Positions 8,534-14,801 of a stretch of 14,801 bases of DNA are shown piece by piece (position 1 is the stretch's first letter; each line of letters opens with the position of its first letter). Source of the stretch: JAXDJJ01 sp034665745 (lineage in GTDB: Bacteria; Actinomycetota; CADDZG01; WHSQ01); contig JAXDJJ010000051.1 in the NCBI GenBank assembly GCA_034665745.1, positions 1 to 14,801 on the forward strand. The letters are read 5' to 3'. The notes under the pieces are model-generated. The model was not told the DNA's origin and did no database searches. It worked only from the letters and a program-made list of their open reading frames with translations. The translations under genes and the position numbers were made by a program.

Positions 8534-10174
8534 ATGAAGAAGTTGGCCGTGGCAGTTGCCATGTCTTTGCTCACGAGCGGTCTAGTGGCAACCATCGCCT
8601 CACCGGCCGGTGCCACTGAGGTTGTGTTCCAAGGGCAAGGCTCGGTCGAGCTTGCGACTCCCTTGTCAACCGTAGAAGGCGGATTCCTCGCGAGCTGCCC
8701 GGACATCCCACCGACCCAGGGTCTCGATGGCTACCTCTTCGATCTCGGCGCGCCTCTCGGTGATGGTCTCACCGTGACGGCGGCAGGCCCCGGCGGCGAC
8801 CTTTATGACATCGACATGTCCTTCTATGGAGAAGATTGCGTCGGTACCGGTACGTCGTTCGAGACGGGTACGGACGAAGTTGCTGATCTGCCGGCGGGGA
8901 CGAGGTTCGTCATCGCCACCGACTACTTCGACGTCCCCTTCCCGTCGGGCATCACCATCACACTGACGGTCACGAGCGGCGGCCCGGAGCCAACCCCGAC
9001 ACCAACGCCCACCGAGACCGGCGGGCCCACCCCTGAACCGTCGCCGAGTGATAACCCCTACATCCGCCACGACTATTCCGGTGCCCTGAACGATCCACTG
9101 CTGTCGGACCAGTGGAACCTCGAGAAGATCAAGGCGCACGAAGCGTGGCAGGTTGGGCAGTCGACGGGCTTCGGGATCATCATCTCGGACGTCGACACCG
9201 GGCTCGACCTCACCCACCCCGACTTCGACTGTCCCGGGAAGGTGATCGTCGCCCCCGGTAGCAACACGGGGCAGGGCAATGACAACCCGCAGGACACCGA
9301 TGGTCACGGTACCCACGTTCAGGGCATCGCGGCCGCGTGCACGAACAATGGCGAGGGTGTCGCAGGAGTGGCTCCCGACGCTCGGCTGCTCCCCGTCAAG
9401 TTCGAGCCCTACGATTCCAGCGTTGCGGGGATCACCGGCGACGATATCGACAAGGCGATGGCCGACGGCATCAACTTCGCGACGGCGAATGGTGCTCACG
9501 TCATCAACCTCTCGATCGGAGACATCCCGCCCTTCAGTCACCAAGGACCTGACGGTTACCCATTGACCGAGCAAGCGATGAACGCGGCGCGTCAGGCAGG
9601 CGTTGTGATCGCGGCTGCTGCAGGCAACTTCTCGCAGCCCACATGTGAGTACCCATCGTTCTCGCGCAACGTCATCTGTGTGGTGGCAACCGACCGCAAT
9701 GACGAGCGCGTCGATTACAGCGACCTTGCGATCAACTTCGACAAGAGCGATCCCGAGACAGGTATCCAGCCGGTGATCGCGGCCCCCGGTGGCGGCGGCT
9801 TCACCGATCAGGGCAAGGAACTGGCCGGTATCGCCGCCGATGCGTTCCTTGGCGACGACCTCGGCTTCGAGCAGTGCACCTACGGGATCCTCTCGACGTA
9901 TTGGCGAGGTGCTGCTGCCGCCGACCGCTTCTGCTCGGAGGGCATCGGATACGAGTGGGCTTCCGGCACGTCGATGGCATCTCCGCATGTGGCTGGTGTC
10001 GCGGCCCTCTTGTACGACCGCTTGGGTGGGGTTCGGTCCAAGGCAAATGCCGACCTGATCGTGCAGACGATCTTGTCATCGGTAGATGATCTCGGTGCCC
10101 CCGGATACGACCCCCTATACGGGTTCGGACGTCTGAACGCTCTGAAGGCGGTCCAGGCGATCCCAGCGCCGTAG
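8534..10174 (+). CDS. Secreted S8 subtilisin-like serine protease with N-terminal beta domain
   Basis: A 546-residue exported endopeptidase; AAAGG (8521-8525) lies 8 bases before the ATG. The signal peptide ends near SPAGA (residue 27). Residues 28-149 look like a pre-peptidase-type beta-sandwich with two Cys, followed by a Pro/Thr/Glu-rich linker (150-174). The catalytic domain has D221 in DVDTGLD, H258 in DGHGTHV, oxyanion N365 in AAAGNFS and S480 in SGTSMASPH. All four key residues are present, so it should be active. No typical inhibitor-I9 propeptide is recognisable; the N-terminal domain takes that place. The stretch between N365 and S480 is long and contains Cys in FEQCTYG and DRFCSEG, suggesting a disulfide-bonded insertion. 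It is probably the endoprotease partner of the carboxypeptidases in the array. Confidence 0.94.
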   Translation: MKKLAVAVAMSLLTSGLVATIASPAGATEVVFQGQGSVELATPLSTVEGGFLASCPDIPPTQGLDGYLFDLGAPLGDGLTVTAAGPGGDLYDIDMSFYGEDCVGTGTSFETGTDEVADLPAGTRFVIATDYFDVPFPSGITITLTVTSGGPEPTPTPTPTETGGPTPEPSPSDNPYIRHDYSGALNDPLLSDQWNLEKIKAHEAWQVGQSTGFGIIISDVDTGLDLTHPDFDCPGKVIVAPGSNTGQGNDNPQDTDGHGTHVQGIAAACTNNGEGVAGVAPDARLLPVKFEPYDSSVAGITGDDIDKAMADGINFATANGAHVINLSIGDIPPFSHQGPDGYPLTEQAMNAARQAGVVIAAAAGNFSQPTCEYPSFSRNVICVVATDRNDERVDYSDLAINFDKSDPETGIQPVIAAPGGGGFTDQGKELAGIAADAFLGDDLGFEQCTYGILSTYWRGAAAADRFCSEGIGYEWASGTSMASPHVAGVAALLYDRLGGVRSKANADLIVQTILSSVDDLGAPGYDPLYGFGRLNALKAVQAIPAP

Positions 10175-10226
10175 CCCTGGGCACTTGCACAAAGGAAATC
10201 AGTACGAAACGGTCAAATCCCGCCCC

Positions 10227-12572
10227 ATGACCAAAACCTTGAAGCTCCTCATCGTTGTCGCACTGGCTTTCTCTATGTCTTCCACCGGGCTTGGCCTGGC
10301 CTTCAGGTCGCGGCCCGTGAGCACCATCGCTTCCGCATCCTCGGTGGCGGCCCCGGCGGTTGAAGAAGAAGACGAAGGGCTCGAGGTCGAGCCGAACAGC
10401 CCCGGAGCCGACTGGTTGATCAACCAACGGACCGGCAGGCACGGAACGATCTCGGCCAACGCCTACCGGCGCGCTCTCCAGCAGTCCGTACGTGCAGAAC
10501 AACGAACGATCGACAACGCTCCCGAGCTCGCGGCAGCCGAGTGGAGCTTGATGGGTCCGACGAACATCGGGGGCCGCGTCAACGACGTTGCCGTCGATCC
10601 GATCCTTGCAGACACCGTTTATGCGGCGACCGCCGGTGGCGGCGTCTGGAAGTCGACCGATGCGGGCATCAACTGGAGCTACTCATGGCCAGACGACATC
10701 ACCCAGACGATGGGCGCTATCGCGACCGCCCCGGACGGCACCTTGTATGCCGGTACCGGCGAGTCGAACCCCGGCGGTGGATCGATCACCTACGGCGGCA
10801 CTGGCATCTACCGTTCGCGCGATCACGGTGAGACGTGGCAGTTCATCGGCCTTCCGCAATCCGGTGCGTTCGGTCGGATCATGGTCGACCCCTTGAACCC
10901 TCAACGCGTTCTCGCGGCTGCCGCCGGGAACCTCTACAAGCGTGGCGGACAACGTGGTCTCTTCCTTTCGGAGGATGGCGGCGACACGTGGAACCGCGTC
11001 CTGGCGCCGGAGAACGACACGACCGGCGCGGTCGACATCGCGCTCGACGAACAGAACCCGAACAACATCCTCGTCGCGATGTGGGACCACCACCGTTTGC
11101 CTTCGCACCGTGTGTACACGGGTACGGGCTCCGGCGTGTGGCGCTCGACCGACGGTGGCCTCACGTGGACCGAGATCCCTCTCGCCCACGGGCTCGCCGA
11201 CGCGGACGTTGGCAGGATCGGCGTTGCCTTCGCACCCTCGAGCCCGAGCAGGGCGTATGCCATCGTGGCGAGCAAGCCCGACGGCACAGGTGTCGGGCTA
11301 TTCCGCAGTGACGATGGTGGAGCTTCGTTCACGAAAACAGCTGCTTCCGTCTCGAGCTTGAGTCAATCCAGCTACGGATGGTGGTTCGGGCGCCTTTACG
11401 TCGACCCTGACACTGCCGATCGGCTCTGGATCACGGGCCTGAACCTCCAGCGGTCGACCGATGGAGGCGCAAGCGCTTCTTCTGTCAGTGGTCCCCATTC
11501 CGATCAACACGCGATGGCGTGGGATCCAAAGGTTGCGAACAGGGTCTACCTAGGGAATGACGGTGGCATGTACACGAGCGCGACCGACGGCAACGCGTGG
11601 ACCCATGCAGTCAAGGAAGGTTGGACGCAGAGTTACTCCGTAGACGTCGGTGAGTTGACCCCCGGGCATGTCGTGACCGGTCTCCAAGACAACGGTTGCA
11701 TCAAGAACTGGAGCGCCACCGCTTCGGGCATCGATAAGTGGACGAGCTTCGGTTGTGGTGACGGGTTGGAGACACTGATCAACCCAACCCACGAGCAGAC
11801 CCTGTACGCGTGTTCTCAGTACGGCGGCTGTTCGGTCGGTGCCGACGGCCTTCCCCTCGGCGTCCCGATGACGTTCACTTCGCCCCGCAAGGGTTGGTGG
11901 ACGCCGATCATCTTCGACCCAGCCGATTCCTTGACGATGTACTTCGGGGGCAACACGGTCGAGCGATCGTTGAACGGTGGAGTTGCGTGGACGGCGATCA
12001 GCCCTGATCTCACCCGCAATGAGACCCAGCTCGATCCGAACAGCGGGTACCGGATCCGACACGTGATCACCGCTATCGCAAGGTCGGCTAGCGACGCGAG
12101 CACGATGTGGGCCGGTACGGACGACGGGCTCGTGTGGAAGACGACGAACCTGGTCGGCGCTAGCCCGACGTGGACGCAGATCCAGAGCTCGGCCCTTCCA
12201 GATACCCAGTGGGTTACGCGGGTGACGGTCGATCCGACGGATGTGGATACCGTCTACGTCACGTACTCCGGATACCGCAACGGTGAAGACGGAGCGCATG
12301 TCTTCAAGACGACCGACGCGGGAACCACATGGACGGACATCTCCGGCGACCTCCCAGATGCTCCGGCGAACGATCTGGTCGTGGTCGGGGATCGCTTGAT
12401 CGTCGCGACGGACGTCGGTGTCTTCGTCTCGGACGGTGACGGCGAGTGGTTCAAGCTCGGCTCGAACCTCCCCGCCGTCCCGGTCATCGAGATGCGCTAC
12501 CACCAGCCCACGAACACCCTGACCTTGGCTACCTTCGGTCATGGGGTACAGCGGACCACCCTGCCTTTCTAG
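10227..12572 (+). CDS. Secreted Asp-box (BNR/sortilin-like) beta-propeller protein
   Basis: A 781-residue protein from the ATG at 10227, chosen because a signal peptide (MTKTLKLLIVVALAFSM) begins there. A TTG at 10185 is in frame but would add 14 polar residues. No good ribosome binding site stands before the ATG; AAAGG at about 10191 is too distant. After an acidic stretch (EEEDEG) comes GPTNIGGRVNDVAVDP, typical of VPS10/BNR-repeat proteins. Asp boxes (S/T-x-D-x-G-x-x-W) or near matches start at residues 143, 197, 248, 307, 361, 410, 581 and 695, indicating a large multi-bladed beta-propeller. No catalytic set of a sialidase is evident, so a binding or scaffolding role is more likely than hydrolysis. 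No C-terminal anchor is seen. It follows the S8 protease by 52 bases and may close the operon. Confidence 0.87.
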   Translation: MTKTLKLLIVVALAFSMSSTGLGLAFRSRPVSTIASASSVAAPAVEEEDEGLEVEPNSPGADWLINQRTGRHGTISANAYRRALQQSVRAEQRTIDNAPELAAAEWSLMGPTNIGGRVNDVAVDPILADTVYAATAGGGVWKSTDAGINWSYSWPDDITQTMGAIATAPDGTLYAGTGESNPGGGSITYGGTGIYRSRDHGETWQFIGLPQSGAFGRIMVDPLNPQRVLAAAAGNLYKRGGQRGLFLSEDGGDTWNRVLAPENDTTGAVDIALDEQNPNNILVAMWDHHRLPSHRVYTGTGSGVWRSTDGGLTWTEIPLAHGLADADVGRIGVAFAPSSPSRAYAIVASKPDGTGVGLFRSDDGGASFTKTAASVSSLSQSSYGWWFGRLYVDPDTADRLWITGLNLQRSTDGGASASSVSGPHSDQHAMAWDPKVANRVYLGNDGGMYTSATDGNAWTHAVKEGWTQSYSVDVGELTPGHVVTGLQDNGCIKNWSATASGIDKWTSFGCGDGLETLINPTHEQTLYACSQYGGCSVGADGLPLGVPMTFTSPRKGWWTPIIFDPADSLTMYFGGNTVERSLNGGVAWTAISPDLTRNETQLDPNSGYRIRHVITAIARSASDASTMWAGTDDGLVWKTTNLVGASPTWTQIQSSALPDTQWVTRVTVDPTDVDTVYVTYSGYRNGEDGAHVFKTTDAGTTWTDISGDLPDAPANDLVVVGDRLIVATDVGVFVSDGDGEWFKLGSNLPAVPVIEMRYHQPTNTLTLATFGHGVQRTTLPF

Positions 12573-12595
12573 CTCCGTCCGTAACGCGTCGGGGC

Positions 12596-12616
12596 CGCCC
12601 TCGTTGTATGAGGGTG
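12596..12616 (+). terminator. Weak hairpin after the beta-propeller gene
   Basis: Seven pairs (one G-U) join CGCCCTC (12596-12602) and GAGGGTG (12610-12616) around a 7-base loop, 24 bases after the stop at 12572. No T-run follows. It may mark the end of the hydrolase transcription unit, or lie in the leader of the next gene. Confidence 0.3.
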
Positions 12617-12643
12617 TCCTGACCGGAACGAGGAGGAGCGCTC

Positions 12644-13003
12644 ATGAGGAAGATCCTGGTAGGGCTGGCATGTCTTGCTGTGCTTGGGGCTGCATGTGGT
12701 GGAGATGACACCGCCAACACGCCCGGTGATGGTGCAGCAGCCGGTGGAAGCACGACACTGACCGCGGCCGACTTCTCGTTCGACCCGACCTCGCTGTCGG
12801 CGGCTCCCGGCGACTCGATCGACTACACCAACAGCGACGACGTCGAGCACAACTTCACGGTTGAAGACCTCGGCATCGACCAGGATGTCGAGGGCGGGAA
12901 ATCGGCGACCATCGATCTCGGTCACGCTGCGCCCGGCACCTACGACTTCTTCTGCAAGTACCACAAGGACACGATGACTGGCACCCTCGAAGTCACCGGC
13001 TAG
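12644..13003 (+). CDS. Plastocyanin-like type-1 copper lipoprotein
   Basis: A 119-residue small blue-copper (cupredoxin) protein. AGGAGG (12631-12636) precedes the ATG by 7 bases, the best ribosome binding site in the window. Residues 1-17 form a lipoprotein signal peptide ending LGAAC; Cys18 would be lipid-modified, so the protein is tethered outside the membrane by a flexible Gly/Ala-rich linker (about 19-36). The cupredoxin domain has all four type-1 copper ligands: H69 in EHNF, then C104, H107 and M111 in FFCKYHKDTM. Such proteins carry single electrons or bind and sense copper; the redox partner is not in this window. It has its own strong translation start and a 71-base gap upstream, so it may be transcribed separately from the hydrolase array. 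Confidence 0.92.
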   Translation: MRKILVGLACLAVLGAACGGDDTANTPGDGAAAGGSTTLTAADFSFDPTSLSAAPGDSIDYTNSDDVEHNFTVEDLGIDQDVEGGKSATIDLGHAAPGTYDFFCKYHKDTMTGTLEVTG

Positions 13004-13101
13004 ACACAGCTCGCTCCGTTATGTAGCGATGCGAGCACCTTGCGTAACTTTCGTAGCTTGGACCCCTTATGTCCGGGGGCCGAACCGTCGAAGATGACTA
13101 C

Positions 13102-13578
13102 ATGCGAATGCGAACCCAGATCCACTTCATCTTGTCGTGCCTGCTTTTCGTCGTTGTGCTGGCTCCTAGTGCGTCGGCGAACGGCCAGCATCACAGCCAC
13201 CGCCGAGGCCATGACCAGCGACAGTCGAGTTCGTCGTTCCTCGGGGTCCCGGCATCGGACAGTCATTGCTCGAGCGAGAACCACTCGTGCGATTACGTCT
13301 TCTCCCGTTCGGTGAGCGCCGAGTTCCACCAGCGCCTGAGCTGGATCCTGACCGAGCACCTCGATGCGGTCGAGAACCTCGGGGATCGCCTGTGTGGCCA
13401 CGCCGAGCAGAAGAACGAGTGCTCGGGGTCGTTCGTCGCAGGGCTCTACAACGGACTCGATGCCCTCGAGATGGCGGTTGCCGAAGGCTCGTGCGGCACC
13501 CTGCATCTCTCGTGGACCAAGAGCGAGGGCCTCTCTCAGGCGTGGAGCACGACCAACGGAGACTCCTGCACCGACTAG
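13102..13578 (+). CDS. Cysteine-rich secreted protein of unknown function
   Basis: A 158-residue protein from the ATG at 13102, chosen because it gives a clean signal peptide (MRMRTQIHFILSCLLFVVVL, cleavage after APSASA, residue 26). An upstream ATG at 13069 would add an acidic stretch (VEDDY), unlikely before a signal peptide; an ATG at 13108 is also possible. The ribosome binding site is weak (GAAG near 13090). The mature protein begins with a His-rich segment (QHHSHRRGHD) and holds six cysteines (56, 63, 98, 107, 131, 156), enough for three disulfides. Tryptophans and an amphipathic middle (about 72-125) suggest a small helical fold. I do not recognise the family. A regularly spaced pattern such as TAGCTT (13054-13059) could be a -10 element, with low certainty. 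Confidence 0.7.
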   Translation: MRMRTQIHFILSCLLFVVVLAPSASANGQHHSHRRGHDQRQSSSSFLGVPASDSHCSSENHSCDYVFSRSVSAEFHQRLSWILTEHLDAVENLGDRLCGHAEQKNECSGSFVAGLYNGLDALEMAVAEGSCGTLHLSWTKSEGLSQAWSTTNGDSCTD

Positions 13579-13655
13579 GTCCTGGCACGAAATCCGGCTC
13601 TAGCGTCCATCCTGCGCTTCACTTTCCCTAGCCCGGCGCCCGTTCGGGCACAGCC

Positions 13656-13671
13656 AAGGGGGTAGCTAGTG
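13656..13671 (+). promoter_or_regulatory. Ribosome binding site that fixes a GTG start
   Basis: AAGGGGG (13656-13662) stands 6 bases before GTG (13669-13671). No ATG lies between it and the first membrane helix, so the GTG is the start. A small hairpin, GCCC-GTTC-GGGC (13638-13649), lies just upstream. Confidence 0.7.
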
Positions 13672-14121
13672 ACCGACAAGAAAGCAGAGATCGCGCTGCT
13701 CGTAGGTGGGCTTCTGGCGATCGTCGGCACCTTCATGACCTTCGCCACCATCTCGGGTGGCGGTAGCAGTTTCAGCCTTAGCGGCAAGGAGGCCGACGAG
13801 GCTTCCAATTACATCGTGGCCGGTGGTTTCGCGATCCTCACGGGGCTCGTCGTGTGGTTCTCGAGTGGTGCCACCGTGCGCAAGGTGATGTCGATCCTGG
13901 CGATAATCATCGTCGGCTTCTTCGGGGTCTACGGAGCCATCAACGACATCTCCAGCATCAAAGATGTCGCCGCGGGACAAGCAGGGGGCTTCGAGGTAAG
14001 CACCGGTATGGGCCTCTACATCTGCTTGATCGGATCGATCGTCGCCGTCGTAGGCGCCGTGATGGCCATGAGACAGGGTGGGGCCGTAGTCACCGAGCCC
14101 GTCGCTCCACCGCCTGCCTAG
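13669..14121 (+). CDS. Four-helix integral membrane protein, function unknown
   Basis: A 150-residue protein starting with GTG at 13669, supported by AAGGGGG 6 bases upstream. Four hydrophobic helices are visible at about 8-28, 47-66, 72-91 and 113-134. The loop between helices 1 and 2 is Gly/Ser-rich (SGGGSSFSLSG), the loop between 2 and 3 is very short and basic (TVRK), and the C-terminus ends in a Pro-rich tail (VTEPVAPPPA). With an odd lysine-rich N-terminus (TDKKAE) and the TVRK turn, both ends and the middle loop probably face the cytoplasm. No enzymatic or transport motif is recognisable. It is followed 12 bases later by a strong hairpin, so it likely ends a transcript. Confidence 0.82.
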   Translation: MTDKKAEIALLVGGLLAIVGTFMTFATISGGGSSFSLSGKEADEASNYIVAGGFAILTGLVVWFSSGATVRKVMSILAIIIVGFFGVYGAINDISSIKDVAAGQAGGFEVSTGMGLYICLIGSIVAVVGAVMAMRQGGAVVTEPVAPPPA

Positions 14122-14132
14122 GACGTAGCTAG

Positions 14133-14164
14133 CTCCCAGGCCCCGAGCGATCGGGGCCTGGGAG
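14133..14164 (+). terminator. Strong perfect hairpin terminator
   Basis: CTCCCAGGCCCCGA (14133-14146) pairs perfectly with its complement at 14151-14164, giving a 14-bp stem closed by a GCGA loop (a GNRA-type tetraloop). It begins 12 bases after the stop at 14121. There is no T-run, but GC-rich hairpins lacking a T-tract are common candidate terminators in actinobacteria. It should end transcription of the membrane-protein gene. Confidence 0.8.
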
Positions 14165-14181
14165 GTTCACCCCCCTCGGCG

Positions 14182-14196
14182 TAGAACCCTTCCGGT
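14182..14196 (+). promoter_or_regulatory. Possible -10 element and leaderless start
   Basis: TAGAAC (14182-14187) lies 9 bases before the ATG at 14197, and no Shine-Dalgarno is visible between them. With the terminator directly upstream, the gene needs its own promoter; this spacing fits a transcript starting at or near the ATG. The -10 match is partial and no convincing -35 is seen. Confidence 0.25.
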
Positions 14197-14682
14197 ATGC
14201 GGGTTCGCCTTCCTATCGCCGTGATCGCGTGCGTCATCGGTCTCGCGCCGGTGTCCATGGGGGGGCCGCGCGCCGACCACTCGGAGACCCAGGCCTACCT
14301 CCTGCCAACGGGCGTGACGACGAGTCATGAGGACTCCCTCCCGACCACACCGACGAAGTCTGTCGGTCCGGCGCTCGAGTTCCACCCGACCGCTGCCGAC
14401 CGCTATGTGACCTTTACTGCAAATGACCTCACTGGCCGCACGGTGATCCTCGAGATCCACCAAGACGCCGATGGTGGGGAAGATCCACTCCAGGGCTACA
14501 TGTGCGCGAACGTCATGCCCGCTGCCTATGAGCTCGTCAGCGACAACGTCGTCACCGTCCGCGTCTTGCACGGCCTCTGCGGCAATCACAACTGGGGCTG
14601 GACGACACAAGGAACCGTTACTGCCACGTTCTCCGGCACCAACCCCGGTCACCTATCGCGAGGTGGCCAACACCACCACTAG
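14197..14682 (+). CDS. Small secreted beta-rich protein, function unknown
   Basis: A 161-residue protein. The ATG at 14197 begins a signal peptide (about 1-26, MRVRLPIAVIACVIGLAPVS and onward). The mature part has alternating beta-strand-like stretches (YVTFTAND, TVILEIHQD, VVTVRVLHG, GTVTATFSG) and two cysteines (C103, C128), which suggests a single disulfide-stabilised beta-sandwich. It ends in a His-rich tail (GGQHHH). No catalytic motif is recognisable. No ribosome binding site precedes the start, and a terminator sits 33 bases upstream, so it is probably a separate, possibly leaderless, transcript. Its stop TAG shares the bases CTAG (14679-14682) with the stop of the opposing gene, whose C-terminus also reads GTVTATFS. 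Confidence 0.75.
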   Translation: MRVRLPIAVIACVIGLAPVSMGGPRADHSETQAYLLPTGVTTSHEDSLPTTPTKSVGPALEFHPTAADRYVTFTANDLTGRTVILEIHQDADGGEDPLQGYMCANVMPAAYELVSDNVVTVRVLHGLCGNHNWGWTTQGTVTATFSGTNPGHLSRGGQHHH

Positions 14683-14801
14683 GGCAGGTTCGAGAAGGTC
14701 GCGGTGACCGTTCCGGATACCGCCATGCTTCCCGGGCACGTTGCATCTCCGCCGATGTATGCGAACACGTCAAGCGTGACGCCACCGGGGATCGCCTGGG
14801 G
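14679..14801 (-). CDS. 3' end of a convergent gene resembling its neighbour (partial)
   Basis: Reading leftward from the window edge gives 40 open codons ending in TAG at 14681-14679. The peptide includes GGVTLDVFAYIGGDATCPG and ends SGTVTATFSNLP. The closing GTVTATFS is identical to residues 139-146 of the plus-strand neighbour, and VTLDV/VTVRV, a Gly-rich turn and a Cys fall in similar places. This suggests a secreted beta-rich protein of the same family; its start and most of its length lie beyond the window. The evidence is short, so the call rests on the shared ending and the tidy stop-to-stop arrangement. Confidence 0.65.
   Translation of the reverse strand, partial: PQAIPGGVTLDVFAYIGGDATCPGSMAVSGTVTATFSNLP

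Noticed and set aside
8981..9055. Tandem repeat or mobile-element scar in the protease gene
   Set aside because: The repetitive bases encode a Pro/Thr linker (PTPTPTPTE) between two domains, which explains the low complexity.
8666..9988. Minus-strand open frame of 440 codons
   Set aside because: It is antisense to the S8 protease gene, whose catalytic motifs are unmistakable; low-complexity Arg/Val-rich composition marks it as a shadow.
11550..12542. Minus-strand open frame of 330 codons
   Set aside because: Antisense to the Asp-box propeller gene; no recognisable motif or start signal.
10227..12572. Sialidase identity for the Asp-box protein
   Set aside because: Asp boxes alone are shared with sortilin-like and other propellers; I see no sialidase RIP motif or catalytic Arg triad arrangement.

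Overview
This is a GC-rich, densely coding window that looks like bacterial chromosome, most likely from an uncultured or little-studied actinobacterium (Actinomycetota). The basis is high GC with G/C-ending codons, AGGAG-type ribosome binding sites, a lipoprotein starting with an 'AACGGDD'-like sequence, and a secreted hydrolase carrying an 'LLPFPNDFF' motif that I associate with actinobacteria. The taxonomic call is inference; no rRNA, tRNA or ribosomal-protein gene is present to settle it. I see no mobile element, CRISPR array or phage gene.

Layout. (1) Positions 1-2384, minus strand: a secreted M14 zinc carboxypeptidase with a C-terminal membrane anchor, running off the left edge essentially at its end. 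(2) 2385-2543: a divergent intergenic region with a striking interrupted palindrome and a GC-rich hairpin. (3) 2544-12572, plus strand: five genes in tandem, separated by only 19 to 52 bases, each with a signal peptide. They encode a second M14 carypeptidase-type enzyme (carboxypeptidase family) paralogous to the first, a large alpha/beta-hydrolase of the 'LPFPNDFF' lipase-like family, a CocE/NonD (S15-like) alpha/beta-hydrolase, an S8 subtilisin-like protease and an Asp-box (BNR/sortilin-type) beta-propeller protein. (4) 12644-14682, plus strand: four smaller genes, namely a type-1 copper (plastocyanin-like) lipoprotein, a cysteine-rich secreted protein, a four-helix membrane protein followed by a strong hairpin terminator, and a small secreted beta-rich protein. 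(5) 14679-14801, minus strand: the 3' end of a convergent gene whose C-terminus resembles that of its plus-strand neighbour; the two stop codons overlap in one CTAG.

How the genes may work together. The 2.5-12.6 kb block is best read as an operon-like set for extracellular breakdown of protein and ester-containing matter: an endoprotease (S8), exopeptidases (M14, one anchored and one apparently released) and two alpha/beta-hydrolases. The beta-propeller may bind substrate or partners. The shared operon and joint function are inferred from spacing, strand and the common presence of export signals; substrates cannot be read from the sequence.

The genes are nearly contiguous and no gene-free stretch exceeds 300 bases. 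The long open frames antisense to the hydrolase genes are treated as codon-bias shadows.
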